Shown here: in pieces, positions 1-7,690 of the stretch
Layout: each line of letters opens with the position of its first letter
Position numbering within the stretch: position 1 is the first letter of the stretch
Source of the DNA: CAMEON01 sp045531965
Lineage (GTDB): Bacteria > Bacillota > Clostridia > Oscillospirales > CAG-272
Length of the DNA stretch: 64,000 nucleotides
Reading direction: 5' to 3'
Assembly: GCA_045531965.1 (NCBI GenBank)
Contig: JAZSFA010000012.1
Coordinates: 56,051 to 120,050, forward strand
Translations under genes and position numbers: made by a program
The notes under the pieces: model-generated
Database searches by the model: none
What the model saw: the letters and a program-made list of their open reading frames with translations, nothing else
Told to the model about the DNA's origin: nothing

Positions 1-58
1 GAGAATGGTGCATGAAATAGATCACTGGGAATGAAGGACTTCTGAATTAACACGCTAT

Positions 59-88
59 ATTATATCATAATAAAAGAAGACTTGTCAA
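59..88 (-). promoter_or_regulatory. sigma-A promoter reading out of the left edge
   Basis: On the minus strand TTGACA (88-83) is followed after an 18-base spacer by TATAAT (64-59). It faces the left edge, so the gene it drives lies outside the window. Bases 1-58 hold no gene I can support. Confidence 0.6.
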
Positions 89-118
89 GAAAAAAGATGC
101 ACCCGAAGATGCATCTTT
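88..118 (-). terminator. Rho-independent terminator after cvpA
   Basis: A 9-bp perfect stem (93-101 with 110-118) is followed on the minus strand by a U-rich run. It lies 15 bases beyond the stop of the CvpA-family gene and ends the truA-DUF5711-cvpA transcript. Confidence 0.75.
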
Positions 119-132
119 CTATGAGATTATCC

Positions 133-819
133 CTACATCAGCAGTTTGTCGAAAATAAATCCGAATACGTTGATATCTTTGACCAGCTTGAAGATCACGG
201 AATTATCGTAAGCGCTGAGGTCGCCTGTGAGATAAATGATCAGGTACAGAACCGAAGCTGCCAAAGTCATAGCGATGAGGCCACCTACGGCACCGACAGC
301 AAGACCCAGCAGTTTGTCGCCGGACTTGAGAATCGGCAGATCCGCAAATTTTCCTATCAGCCAAATAACCACGGTAAGGATCACGAAGGAGAGCACGAAC
401 AGCAGGATGTACCCTATCACGGTTGCGATCACCGCAGACATGGCACCGCTGACCGTAGTGGATACGTCGGTAACCAGCGTATCTAAAGAAGCACCGGCTT
501 CACCGTATTTTTCCTGAAATGCTTCGGAGTCTACAAACCCCTTAAAAGCGCCGGGAAGGTTGTTCAAAAAATCGTCTACGTTGGTAACGGCACCGCCTGC
601 CAACTCGGAAAGTTTTCCGTATACCCACTCATAGATGGGGGGATTGACAAAGGTTTTATCGATCCAACCCGAAAAAGCAGATCCAAAGATCAGGGTGATG
701 ACCACTGAAAGGATCAGCCGTCCAAAGCTGAGAACCATCTTTAAAAAGCCTTTGAAAAAACCGCGGATGGCCATGAAGGCAAAAAGCGCGACCAGTAAAA
801 TGTCAATTAAAATATTCAT
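133..819 (-). CDS. cvpA: CvpA family membrane protein
   Basis: A 228-residue integral membrane protein of the CvpA family, first known from colicin V production; in Clostridia its role is not settled. It opens with a hydrophobic segment (MNILIDILLVALFAF), then a Gly-rich FFKGF motif typical of the family. More hydrophobic stretches lie near residues 30-50, 125-160 and 175-205. The start at 819 is preceded by AAAGGATG; an in-frame extension upstream has no ribosome-binding site and is polar. It is the last gene of a minus-strand operon, 34 bases after the DUF5711 gene. Family call is firm; function is only inferred. Confidence 0.8.
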   Translation of the reverse strand: MNILIDILLVALFAFMAIRGFFKGFLKMVLSFGRLILSVVITLIFGSAFSGWIDKTFVNPPIYEWVYGKLSELAGGAVTNVDDFLNNLPGAFKGFVDSEAFQEKYGEAGASLDTLVTDVSTTVSGAMSAVIATVIGYILLFVLSFVILTVVIWLIGKFADLPILKSGDKLLGLAVGAVGGLIAMTLAASVLYLIIYLTGDLSAYDNSVIFKLVKDINVFGFIFDKLLM

Positions 820-853
820 AGAAGCATCCTTTCTTATAAATTTTGTTTTTGTT

Positions 854-2161
854 TTACGGAACGGGGGTGAAGTCTCCTTCCTTGATGCGCTGTGCGAAGG
901 CAGGACCGCAAGCAAGGAGATCGCCGTTTCCCTCTGCAAGCAAAGTCAACGTATCCCGATGGATCACCGCTTGGGTTCGCTTATTTCCTTCGTTGGATAT
1001 ACACAGGATATGTTCGCCCATGCGGATATATACGTGCTTTTCGGACAGGAGTAGCTCCTCAGCGGTCTCAACTGATGCCAGTGAGGTGCTGTACAGCTCT
1101 TTGCCGTTTTTGTCGTATACGGACAGAATACCCGAAACCAAACTGTTCCGATCACTGCACAGCAGAGCGGTCTGACCATTTCCGAACGTACACAGCCGTG
1201 GGGAAGACCCCGGGTAACTGACATTGGCAACTTCGTCCCCGTCCGATCGGAAGATCAGAAGTTTATCTTCACAAACGACCGCCAATCGGTCATCAGCAAG
1301 AAAATCAGCGGACAAGACCACGGTGTCGCGGAGGAAGACCTCCTTATGGGTCACAGCTGACAAGCCCTTTCGCAAGAGCGTCAGTTTGGTTACGTACGCA
1401 TCCTCTTGAAGCTCCAGAGAGAGAATGGCAAGTGTTTTGCCATCGTCGCTGATGGTAAGGGCGGTAACGTATCCTCCGATGTGGGCAGCTGCCTGCTTGT
1501 TCATATCATTATTATACAGAATAACTTCCGAGGTATAGTCAAGGGAGCGTGTCAAAATCGCAAAGCTGCCATCCTTTGACATACAGGCATCAAACACAGG
1601 AAATTCTGTCGCTTCTTTGCGAAGTCGCACAAAGGCATTGTAGACTGAAAATCCGGCTTCGCCACGGCTGAATACCAAGAGATACTCGTCTCCCGTTCGT
1701 ACACAGGGGCGTGCCAAAGATACGTTTTCGGACAAGGTCTGTTTCCCCGATCCCGAAAGAACGGTGATTTCCTGACCTCCGGCGATGGTTAATCCTCCAC
1801 GGTACAAAGCAAAATCTGCGTCTGCATCCGAGATGGGGTAACTAAGATAATCCGCCTCGGATTGAGCTGTCAGCGTAGCGGCACTTACGTCTTTAACTAG
1901 GTAGTAAAGGTTCTCATAGGTGATCAGATGGCGGCTGCTGAGTACCGTCACCACTACAAAAGCAAAAAGAATCATGTAGAGAACGATGCGTGCCAGATTA
2001 AACCCCTCGGAAAGCTTGGCGTAATAGGGGGTAGACGGTGCGGAAAAATCGATAGGCTCCTCGCTGACTGTATCTTCTTCGGGAAGACGGCTGAATCGTT
2101 TCAAAATTCGGCGTAACTGTTGCCAAAGAGTGCGGAAGGGATTCTTGAAGCGGAGGTTCAC
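854..2161 (-). CDS. DUF5711-type membrane-anchored beta-propeller-like protein
   Basis: A 435-residue protein with one membrane helix near residues 57-78 (IVLYMILFAFVVVTVLSS), a basic cytoplasmic N-terminus and a long extracytoplasmic part built of repeated beta-strand motifs with blade-like segments such as ALTISDDGKTLAIL. This matches the DUF5711 family of Clostridia; no enzymatic motif is visible. The start is GTG at 2161, eight bases after a strong GGAGGTGA, and overlaps the truA stop by four bases (GTGA), so translation is probably coupled. Its place between truA and cvpA suggests a cell-envelope role, but that is inference. Confidence 0.7.
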   Translation of the reverse strand: MNLRFKNPFRTLWQQLRRILKRFSRLPEEDTVSEEPIDFSAPSTPYYAKLSEGFNLARIVLYMILFAFVVVTVLSSRHLITYENLYYLVKDVSAATLTAQSEADYLSYPISDADADFALYRGGLTIAGGQEITVLSGSGKQTLSENVSLARPCVRTGDEYLLVFSRGEAGFSVYNAFVRLRKEATEFPVFDACMSKDGSFAILTRSLDYTSEVILYNNDMNKQAAAHIGGYVTALTISDDGKTLAILSLELQEDAYVTKLTLLRKGLSAVTHKEVFLRDTVVLSADFLADDRLAVVCEDKLLIFRSDGDEVANVSYPGSSPRLCTFGNGQTALLCSDRNSLVSGILSVYDKNGKELYSTSLASVETAEELLLSEKHVYIRMGEHILCISNEGNKRTQAVIHRDTLTLLAEGNGDLLACGPAFAQRIKEGDFTPVP

Positions 2162-2958
2162 AGCGCATCACCTCCTTGAAATCCCGGGATGTTGGGGTCG
2201 TCATAGAAAACACGGGAGAGATATAATCCGTCGGGAGGGGCGGTACGTCCCATGACGCGACGGTCAAGTGTTGCCAGCCGTTCGGGGATGCTGTTTGCGG
2301 GAATCTTTCCTGTAGCGACATCCATCAGCGTACCTGCCATAATGCGTACCATGTGATAGAGAAAACCGTCAGCGCGAACCGAGAAAAGAAGATGATCGCC
2401 CTCTCGCCATACACGGGCGCTTGTTACGTGTCGAACCCGATCCTCGATCTCCGACCCCGATGCCATACAGGCGCTGAAATCCCGCCGCCCGATAAAGCCC
2501 CGTGCAGCGGTGTTCATCCGCTCCACCGCTTGTTCATCCAAGGGGTGCGGGATGTGCCAGCTACGCTTATCCTCAAAGGGGGAGCGGAAGGGCGCGTTGT
2601 AGATTTTGTAAAGATACTCTTTGGAACTGACGCTATAGCGGGGGTGGAAATCGTCCGGGACCCATTGTGCCCGATACACCGCCAAAGTATTTGGAAGATG
2701 GATGTTGAGTACCGCAGGGAGCTTGTCAAGAGGAATCGTGGTTGTCAAAGGCAGACCGCCCTGACCTGTGACCGTGGCGCAAAACATACAGGCGTGAACC
2801 CCGCTGTCGGTACGGCTGCATCCCGTAATGTCGCAAGGATGACCAAAGAGTGCTTCTGTGGCAGCGTTGAGGGTTTGCTGAACGGTGTTTCCGTGGGCTT
2901 GTGCCTGATAGCCGCAAAACGCCGCCCCGTCATATGACAAATAGAGTAGTAGCTTCAT
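2158..2958 (-). CDS. truA: tRNA pseudouridine(38-40) synthase
   Basis: Converts uridines 38-40 of the tRNA anticodon arm to pseudouridine. The 266-residue protein has the expected TruA length. The catalytic aspartate sits in the motif GCSRTDSGVHA near residue 51, and the N-terminus (LLYLSYDGAAFCGYQ) is typical. The C-terminal FLYHMVRIMAGTL motif is also present. The ATG at 2958 follows GGAGGGA. It is the first gene of a three-gene minus-strand operon driven by the promoter at 2989-3017, overlapping the next gene by four bases. Confidence 0.95.
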   Translation of the reverse strand: MKLLLYLSYDGAAFCGYQAQAHGNTVQQTLNAATEALFGHPCDITGCSRTDSGVHACMFCATVTGQGGLPLTTTIPLDKLPAVLNIHLPNTLAVYRAQWVPDDFHPRYSVSSKEYLYKIYNAPFRSPFEDKRSWHIPHPLDEQAVERMNTAARGFIGRRDFSACMASGSEIEDRVRHVTSARVWREGDHLLFSVRADGFLYHMVRIMAGTLMDVATGKIPANSIPERLATLDRRVMGRTAPPDGLYLSRVFYDDPNIPGFQGGDAL

Positions 2959-2988
2959 ATGATCCCTCCTTTCCTTGCTCTATAGAAA

Positions 2989-3017
2989 GTATACCACAAA
3001 AGGGAAGAGAAGTCAAT
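2989..3017 (-). promoter_or_regulatory. sigma-A promoter of the truA operon
   Basis: TTGACT (3017-3012), a 17-base spacer and TATACT (2994-2989) lie about 30 bases upstream of the truA start on the minus strand. Confidence 0.75.
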
Positions 3018-3143
3018 ATTTTTTTCGGCATCCCCAATAAACGGAAATTTTTGATCTCAAGTTTACCGTATCAAGTAGTTCCCCTTGTTCCGCAGGGCTT
3101 TTTAGGGCGCGAAAATTTTTTAAAAAAACTTTTCAAAAACCTA

Positions 3144-3172
3144 TTGACAAATGATAAAACATCGTGTATAAT
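3144..3172 (+). promoter_or_regulatory. consensus sigma-A promoter of the Rrf2 regulator
   Basis: A perfect TTGACA (3144-3149), 17-base spacer, TATAAT (3167-3172). Rrf2 regulators commonly repress their own operon, so a binding site overlapping this promoter is expected, but I could not define an operator. Confidence 0.85.
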
Positions 3173-3217
3173 AAAACCGTACCAAAAAGGTGCAGATTAA
3201 AAAGGAGCGAAGCCGAC

Positions 3218-3685
3218 ATGAGAATCACACAAGAAGCCGACTATGCACTCCGAATGGTCAGTCTACTGGCAAAATCAGGCGCGGTTTTCTCATGCGGAAC
3301 GGTGCAGGGCACATTGTTTGCCCCCGCCATGGCGGAGACGGTGAAGGTTCCCATGGGGTTTGCCAACAAGATCTTACGAAAGCTGTCTTTGGCAGGTGTT
3401 GTTAAAGCCATGCGCGGTGTTACGGGAGGATATTACCTTCTGCGGGATCCCAAGGAGCTGACGGTCAAAAACGTGATCGAAACGATTGACGGGCCCATTG
3501 AGATTTCCAAGTGCCTGTCAGAGAACTGTGATTGTCTGAACAACCCCAACAAAGATTGCTGTCGTTTTCATAACGTCTTCGGGGTGTTGAACCAAATGCT
3601 TGTCGAGCGGCTGGATCGGTTAACCATTTCCATGATGGTGGATGCTAACCTTACGATCTGCGACCTTGTGGAGACAATTAAATAA
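3218..3685 (+). CDS. Rrf2 family redox-sensing transcriptional regulator
   Basis: A 155-residue winged-helix regulator. The N-terminus MRITQEADYALRM and the recognition region ANKILRKLSLAGVVKAMRG followed by GGYYL are diagnostic of Rrf2. A cysteine cluster at residues 99, 104, 106, 114 and 115 fits an iron-sulfur or redox-sensing site as in IscR and NsrR relatives. The segment before the recognition helix (around residues 22-45) is less conserved than usual. AAGGAG precedes the ATG. The next genes encode rubrerythrin and rubredoxin, so it probably senses oxygen or peroxide and controls this defence cluster; target and cofactor are inferred. Confidence 0.88.
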   Translation: MRITQEADYALRMVSLLAKSGAVFSCGTVQGTLFAPAMAETVKVPMGFANKILRKLSLAGVVKAMRGVTGGYYLLRDPKELTVKNVIETIDGPIEISKCLSENCDCLNNPNKDCCRFHNVFGVLNQMLVERLDRLTISMMVDANLTICDLVETIK

Positions 3686-3729
3686 GTCAATTTTAAATCA
3701 AAAATTATACATTTATGGAGGAAAACAAC

Positions 3730-4278
3730 ATGAAAAAGTGGAGATGCAAAGTTTGCGGTGAGATCATTGAGAGCGAGAACTATCCTGAGCAGTGCCCCAG
3801 ATGCAAGGTCAAGGGCGAGGATAAGTTTGAAGAAGTCGTTGACGACAAGATGACCTGGGCTGCCGAGCACGTGGTCGGTGTTGCCAAGGGCGCACCCGAG
3901 GCTATCATTGAAGGCCTGCGCGCTAACTTCGAGGGCGAGTGTTCCGAGGTCGGTATGTATCTGGCGATGGCTCGCGTTGCCGCAAGAGAAGGCTATCCCG
4001 AGATCGCCCTGTACTGGGAGAAGGCAGCTTTTGAAGAGGCTGAGCACGCCGCTAAGTTCGCTGAGCTTCTGGGTGAGTGCCTGACCGATTCCACCAAGAA
4101 GAACCTGGAGATGCGCGTAGCCGCCGAGAATGGCGCAACCGCAGGTAAGTTCGAGCTGGCGAAGATGGCTAAGGAGCTTAATCTGGATGCCATCCACGAC
4201 ACTGTCCACGAGATGGCTCGCGACGAGGCTCGTCACGGCAAGGCTTTCGCAGGTCTGCTTGAGAGATACTTCGGCTAA
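3730..4278 (+). CDS. Reverse-type rubrerythrin (N-terminal rubredoxin domain, ferritin-like domain)
   Basis: A 182-residue non-haem iron protein that reduces hydrogen peroxide, and often oxygen, with electrons from rubredoxin. The domain order is reversed relative to classical rubrerythrin: a rubredoxin-like iron site first (C6-x2-C9 and C22-x2-C25), then a four-helix di-iron domain with E70 or E73, EAEH (103-106) and EARH (166-169). GGAGG lies directly upstream of ATG 3730; the earlier in-frame ATG at 3715 sits on the ribosome-binding site and is rejected as start. It lies 44 bases after the Rrf2 gene. Confidence 0.92.
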   Translation: MKKWRCKVCGEIIESENYPEQCPRCKVKGEDKFEEVVDDKMTWAAEHVVGVAKGAPEAIIEGLRANFEGECSEVGMYLAMARVAAREGYPEIALYWEKAAFEEAEHAAKFAELLGECLTDSTKKNLEMRVAAENGATAGKFELAKMAKELNLDAIHDTVHEMARDEARHGKAFAGLLERYFG

Positions 4279-4288
4279 GAGACGCGCT

Positions 4289-4350
4289 GGGAGAAACCCT
4301 TTTGAGAAAAGGGTTTCCCCAGGCCCCTTCCTCAAACCTTTAATAAAAAT
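4289..4350 (+). repeat. Dispersed hairpin repeat, copy A
   Basis: A hairpin (4289-4320, arms GGGAGAAACCC and GGGTTTCCCC) followed by a C-rich then CTTTAA-rich tail. The same layout recurs at 18614, 20235, 20338, 32920 and 45621. It lies after rubrerythrin and may act as a weak terminator or processing site. Confidence 0.6.
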
Positions 4351-4446
4351 GTAGGGGTTGTATGCTCTGTCCGCAGCTGACGGGAGCATATGGAATGCTC
4401 CCCTACGATCATTCCCCATCCGTAGGGGCGGATTCCATATCCGCCC
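4351..4446. repeat. MITE-like palindromic repeat (GTAGGGG type)
   Basis: Two adjoining palindromic units lie between rubrerythrin and rubredoxin. The first starts GTAGGGG and ends CCCCTAC, with inner ATGCTC/GAGCAT pairing (4351-4415). The second is GTAGGGGCGGAT with ATCCGCCC across a short centre (about 4421-4446). I recall similar GTAGGGGCG palindromes as common in clostridial intergenic DNA; copy number needs a genome search. Confidence 0.5.
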
Positions 4447-4476
4447 GCAAATCAAAAACAAAAGGAGACTACACCT

Positions 4477-4632
4477 ATGAAATACGTATGCCCCTGTGGT
4501 TATGAATACGATCCCGCCGTCGGCGATCCCGACAACGGCATTGCCCCCGGTACTGCCTGGGAAGACCTGCCTGAGGATTTCGAATGCCCCGTTTGCGGAT
4601 TGGGCAAGGACGCATTCGAAAAGGAAGACTGA
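4477..4632 (+). CDS. Rubredoxin with a shortened first cysteine motif
   Basis: A 51-residue electron carrier, the likely partner of the rubrerythrin just upstream. Residues 10-31 carry the canonical rubredoxin body (YDPAVGDPDNG, then APGTAWEDLP) and the second ligand pair is C37-P-V-C40-G. The first pair is C5-P-C7-G instead of the usual C-x2-C-G, one residue short. AAAGGAG precedes the ATG. A terminator follows at 4741. Either this is a lineage-specific variant that still binds iron, or the site is altered; the rest of the protein is intact, so I think it is functional. Confidence 0.9.
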   Translation: MKYVCPCGYEYDPAVGDPDNGIAPGTAWEDLPEDFECPVCGLGKDAFEKED

Positions 4633-4740
4633 TCCCACAAATTAAGTAGACCCTATCCTTTCAAATTTCTGAAATAGTTTTCATATTCCTTTCCTAAAAA
4701 ATAGTTCAAATTTCTTCATTTTCCTTTCCTGAAATTTTTG

Positions 4741-4768
4741 AAGCCCGCCGTGAGGCGGGCTTCTTTTA
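4741..4768 (+). terminator. Rho-independent terminator after rubredoxin
   Basis: GCCCGCC, GTGA loop, GGCGGGC, then TTCTTTT. The whole 3' flank (4633-4767) is repeated in decayed form at 7564-7690. Confidence 0.85.
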
Positions 4769-4774
4769 TCACCT

Positions 4775-4817
4775 TGAAAAACGAAAGCGGAAGCCGCGCG
4801 CGGCTTCCGCTCATTTT
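4775..4817 (-). terminator. Terminator of the endonuclease I surface protein gene
   Basis: A GC-rich perfect stem (4787-4795 with 4802-4810, arms GCGGAAGCC and GGCTTCCGC) with T-rich flanks on both strands; it serves the minus-strand gene ending at 4820 and could work in both directions. Confidence 0.75.
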
Positions 4818-4819
4818 TG

Positions 4820-7057
4820 TTACAGGGTTTCCTTTTTGCGCTTGACAGCGGCAAGGGGGACGAGTGCTGTCAGGAGAACCATCAGGGTGATCTGAGAACC
4901 CACGGTGCTTGAGCAACTGCTTGAGGCGCGGTTGCTGTCGGTGGTGGGTGATGTCTTTCCTTCGGTCTGGGACTCGTTTGTTTCAACGGGGGCATTGGTC
5001 TGGAGAGAGGTATCGGCGAAAGTATCGCTCTCCGCACTTTCGGTATCATTCGAGGGCTCGGTGGGTACCTCTGTGGATTCCTCGGTAGGTTCTTGTGTAG
5101 GAGCTTCGGTGGTCGCCTCAGTTTCTACGGGCAGAGCCTCGATGACAGCGGTCTCCAGCGTCGTGCCGCAGATTGTGCATTCCTTATGCTTGCTGCCCTC
5201 CGCGCCGGGAGCGGCTTCGGTATCAATGATCCAATCCCCTGCGGTGTGCCCGAGGGCGTCTGTTTCACTGTCGGTATAGCTGTCGTTACAGCGAGAGCAG
5301 GTATGGGTGGTATAGCCCTTTTCGGTGCAGGTGGGCGCGGTGACGGTGTCCTTGTAGTCGTGACCCAGCTTGCCGCTTAACAGGATGCCGCAAAGCGTAC
5401 AGGTCTGGTCAGTCGTGCAATCAGCGGCAGCTCCGCCGTTGTGTCCGAGGGCATCTACCTGACTGTCGGTATAGCTGTCGTTACAGCGAGAGCAGGTGTG
5501 GGTGGTGTAGCCCTTTTCGGTGCAGATGGGAGGGGTGACGGTATCCTTGTAATCGTGTCCCAAAGATGCCACTTCGTCGCCCTGATAGGTGTGGGCGCAG
5601 GTTATGCAGGTGTAGGTAGTATAACCCTTTTCGGTACAAGTGGGGGCTGTCACGACGGTGGTATAGTCGTGGGTGTGGGGGGCTTCGGTCTCCGGCTCGG
5701 TGACGACACGGTGGCTGATGAACTCAATGGTGTTGATCATACATCTGGTAGACCCTGAGACGGTGGTCACCGTGACGGTCTTGGTCTTGGAGGTGTCGAT
5801 GGTCAGAGGTGTATATTCACCGTTGTTGGAGGCGGTCGTCAGGGTATATTTCGTGCCGTTGATGGTGACGGCACTCTTGTTGACCTTGTATTGCGCCGCG
5901 TAGATGATCACCTCGTCCACGTCATCCGGTACCTTGAAATTAAAGCCGCCCGTGGCCTTGCTGGAGCCCAGCTTGAGGCAGGAATTACCCTTGGCGTCCC
6001 TTGCCCCGCCGTAGAGCTTGTTGGGGCCTGTCAAAGTCAGGGTATAGTCACCGTCGGTGTAAGACTTGGTGGAGGTGATGTCGGTGCCGTCGTTGTGAGA
6101 TGCTCCGCCGTTTTCACCGAAGTCAAAGATCGCCACCGAGTTGGGAGAGCCTACGGGGGCATCGGTCTCTTCCTCGGGAGGATCGGTCTCGGTTTCCGGG
6201 GAGAAGGTGGGAATCTCGCCGTTTAGCGCGGAGCAGGAAGGGGTCACCATGCCTTCGGGAACCTCGCGACCGAACAGATGCCAAGCCAGCTCGGGGTAGT
6301 CAATGAAAACATTGCGGTTGCCTTGAATGCTTTGGACGACTTCGTTTCGTCCCATTTCCCAAGTGTCCACGGGGTCCAATTCGCACCAATCCAGAAGGAT
6401 GTCAACGCTCTCAAACACCTTGGTCACGTCGGTTGCGCCCCAATCGGCATCCCAGCGGACGTAGACGTACAAAATGATGCGTGCCACGTCGCCCTTGACG
6501 TTGTCAAGCGGCTCGTAAAAGCCCTTGGATTCACCGTAGAGCTTGTTGCCGCGGGAGGAGTTAACGCCTGCTTCGGCGGGACGGATGTGGTGGAGGTCGG
6601 CACCGCCGCCGTTTGTGTTGTTACCGCCCAAGCTCTGAGGCCAAACGTGCTCGCGGTTGCAAGCCCAGGAGGGAGACCAATCGGCGGAAGTCATGCGGTA
6701 GCTTGTATAGAGCGTGGTAGCGTGACTGGTGTCGTTCTGCTCACAGTCCACGCGGAAGACGTAGTCACGGCAGTCAGCATAGCTGGTGATCTTCTTGTGG
6801 CTGTTGGTCATCAGGTGATGCAGGGAAGATTTCAGATTACTCGGCGATTGCGTGGCGAGACTGTCGAAGGCATAATCCCCGGTGTAATAAGAGGAAGCGC
6901 CTGTGCCGTCCAGCGAGACGCACACCTCACCGCGTTTGCCTGAGTTGGAGGTCGTGTCATACGAGGCGGGCGCCGCGGATACGACGATCCATAGGGAGGA
7001 TAGCAGCATCAGCGCGGCTAAGAGCAGCGCTGTCAGCTTAAAGGTTCTTTGGTTCAT
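4820..7057 (-). CDS. Secreted endonuclease I family nuclease with Cys-rich repeats and C-terminal membrane tail
   Basis: A 745-residue surface protein. Residues 1-28 form a signal peptide. An EndA/NucM-type non-specific nuclease domain covers about 45-290, with NREHVWP (134-140), the catalytic-type HH (156-157) and SSRGNKLYGE (167-176). A beta-sandwich-like region follows (about 310-460). Then come several repeats of a CTEKGYTTHTCSRCNDSY type with C-x2-C pairs and LGHDYKDTVT spacers. A Thr/Glu/Pro linker leads to a hydrophobic helix and KRKKE. Likely role: degrading extracellular DNA for nutrients while cell-anchored. The ATG at 7057 is chosen because the signal peptide begins there, although no strong ribosome-binding site is seen; promoter at 7090-7118. 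Confidence 0.88.
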   Translation of the reverse strand: MNQRTFKLTALLLAALMLLSSLWIVVSAAPASYDTTSNSGKRGEVCVSLDGTGASSYYTGDYAFDSLATQSPSNLKSSLHHLMTNSHKKITSYADCRDYVFRVDCEQNDTSHATTLYTSYRMTSADWSPSWACNREHVWPQSLGGNNTNGGGADLHHIRPAEAGVNSSRGNKLYGESKGFYEPLDNVKGDVARIILYVYVRWDADWGATDVTKVFESVDILLDWCELDPVDTWEMGRNEVVQSIQGNRNVFIDYPELAWHLFGREVPEGMVTPSCSALNGEIPTFSPETETDPPEEETDAPVGSPNSVAIFDFGENGGASHNDGTDITSTKSYTDGDYTLTLTGPNKLYGGARDAKGNSCLKLGSSKATGGFNFKVPDDVDEVIIYAAQYKVNKSAVTINGTKYTLTTASNNGEYTPLTIDTSKTKTVTVTTVSGSTRCMINTIEFISHRVVTEPETEAPHTHDYTTVVTAPTCTEKGYTTYTCITCAHTYQGDEVASLGHDYKDTVTPPICTEKGYTTHTCSRCNDSYTDSQVDALGHNGGAAADCTTDQTCTLCGILLSGKLGHDYKDTVTAPTCTEKGYTTHTCSRCNDSYTDSETDALGHTAGDWIIDTEAAPGAEGSKHKECTICGTTLETAVIEALPVETEATTEAPTQEPTEESTEVPTEPSNDTESAESDTFADTSLQTNAPVETNESQTEGKTSPTTDSNRASSSCSSTVGSQITLMVLLTALVPLAAVKRKKETL

Positions 7058-7089
7058 ATCGGTTCTCCGTTTGTAGTGTTGTTGCGTTA

Positions 7090-7118
7090 AGTATACCATA
7101 GATTTCGGGATTTGTAAA
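7090..7118 (-). promoter_or_regulatory. sigma-A promoter of the nuclease gene
   Basis: TTTACA (7118-7113), 17-base spacer, TATACT (7095-7090) on the minus strand, about 33 bases before the ATG. Confidence 0.7.
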
Positions 7119-7177
7119 CACTTTTTGTAAATATAGGGGGATTTTTGCTGAAGCTGCCGCCGGACCGTTGGGGACAT

Positions 7178-7212
7178 ATAAAAATGCCCCACAGAAGAGG
7201 GCTTCTGTGGGG
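7178..7212 (-). terminator. Terminator of the leucine-rich-repeat gene remnant
   Basis: CCCCACAGAAG (7187-7197) pairs perfectly with CTTCTGTGGGG (7202-7212), followed on the minus strand by a U-run. It is kept intact behind a gene that is now only a fragment. Confidence 0.75.
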
Positions 7213-7218
7213 TAAGTT

Positions 7219-7477
7219 TTAAGTCTGATAATTGTAGTGCATGATAGCGTTGAGAAGAGCTGCGTTTTCATTGCTCTCATTTCCGATGGTAATGCGCTCC
7301 CATGCGCTTTGGGAGCCTGTATAATAAACATTTTTCAAGGAAGAACAGTTCAAAAATACGCCTCGTTCGATCGTGCTGATACTTTTTAGGAAGCGTGATG
7401 TCTGTCAATTTAGGACAATGTGCAAAACATTCTCGACCAAGTGCGGTTACTCCTTCAGAGAGTACAACGGCATTCAG
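7219..7477 (-). pseudogene. 3' fragment of a BspA-like leucine-rich-repeat surface protein gene
   Basis: Read on the minus strand, this stretch encodes the end of a BspA-type LRR protein: EGVTALGRECFAHCP, LTDITLPK, STIERGVFLNCSSLKNV, then the closing module YYTGSQSAWERITIG and IMHYNYQT before a stop at 7221-7219. The frame is broken once, near 7382, where an A-run carries one extra base (LPK in one frame, SISTIERG in another). No 5' part exists: homology stops near 7477, where rubredoxin-like sequence begins in the opposite orientation. This is a truncated, frameshifted remnant with its original terminator. Confidence 0.75.
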
Positions 7478-7480
7478 CTA

Positions 7481-7563
7481 GGTACACCTTTCGAGGATCT
7501 TCTTGCGGACTTTGGCTGCCCGTTTGCGGGTTGGATAAGGATGCCTTTGAGAAGGAAGATTGA
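7481..7563 (+). pseudogene. Decayed second rubredoxin copy (3' half, frameshifted)
   Basis: The plus strand encodes GTPFEDLLADFGCP and then, one base out of frame, CGLDKDAFEKED and a stop (7561-7563). This aligns with the C-terminal half of the intact rubredoxin at 4477-4632 (GTAWEDLPEDFECPVCG and KDAFEKED). One base is missing at about 7523 relative to the intact gene. The downstream DNA to 7690 also matches the rubredoxin 3' flank and terminator, so a whole gene end was duplicated before decay. Confidence 0.75.
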
Positions 7564-7690
7564 TATTAAGTAACCCCTATTCTAAAAATTCCTGAAATAG
7601 TTTTCATTTCCCTTTCCTAAAAACAGTTCAAATTTCTTCATTTTCCTTTCCTAAAACTTAAGAGGCTCGCCGCGAGGCGGGCTTCTTTTG
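7564..7690 (+). repeat. Duplicated rubredoxin 3' flank
   Basis: Matches 4633-4767 in order: the GAAATAGTTTTCAT stretch, CAAATTTCTTCATTTTCCTT stretch, and the final terminator hairpin (here GCTCGCC-GCGA-GGCGGGC, 7665-7682, with one arm mutated). It dates the duplication as old but recognisable. Confidence 0.75.

Noticed and set aside
3568..4638. A 356-codon minus-strand frame antisense to rubrerythrin and rubredoxin
   Set aside because: Both genes on the plus strand are certain; the antisense product has no domain and no start signals.
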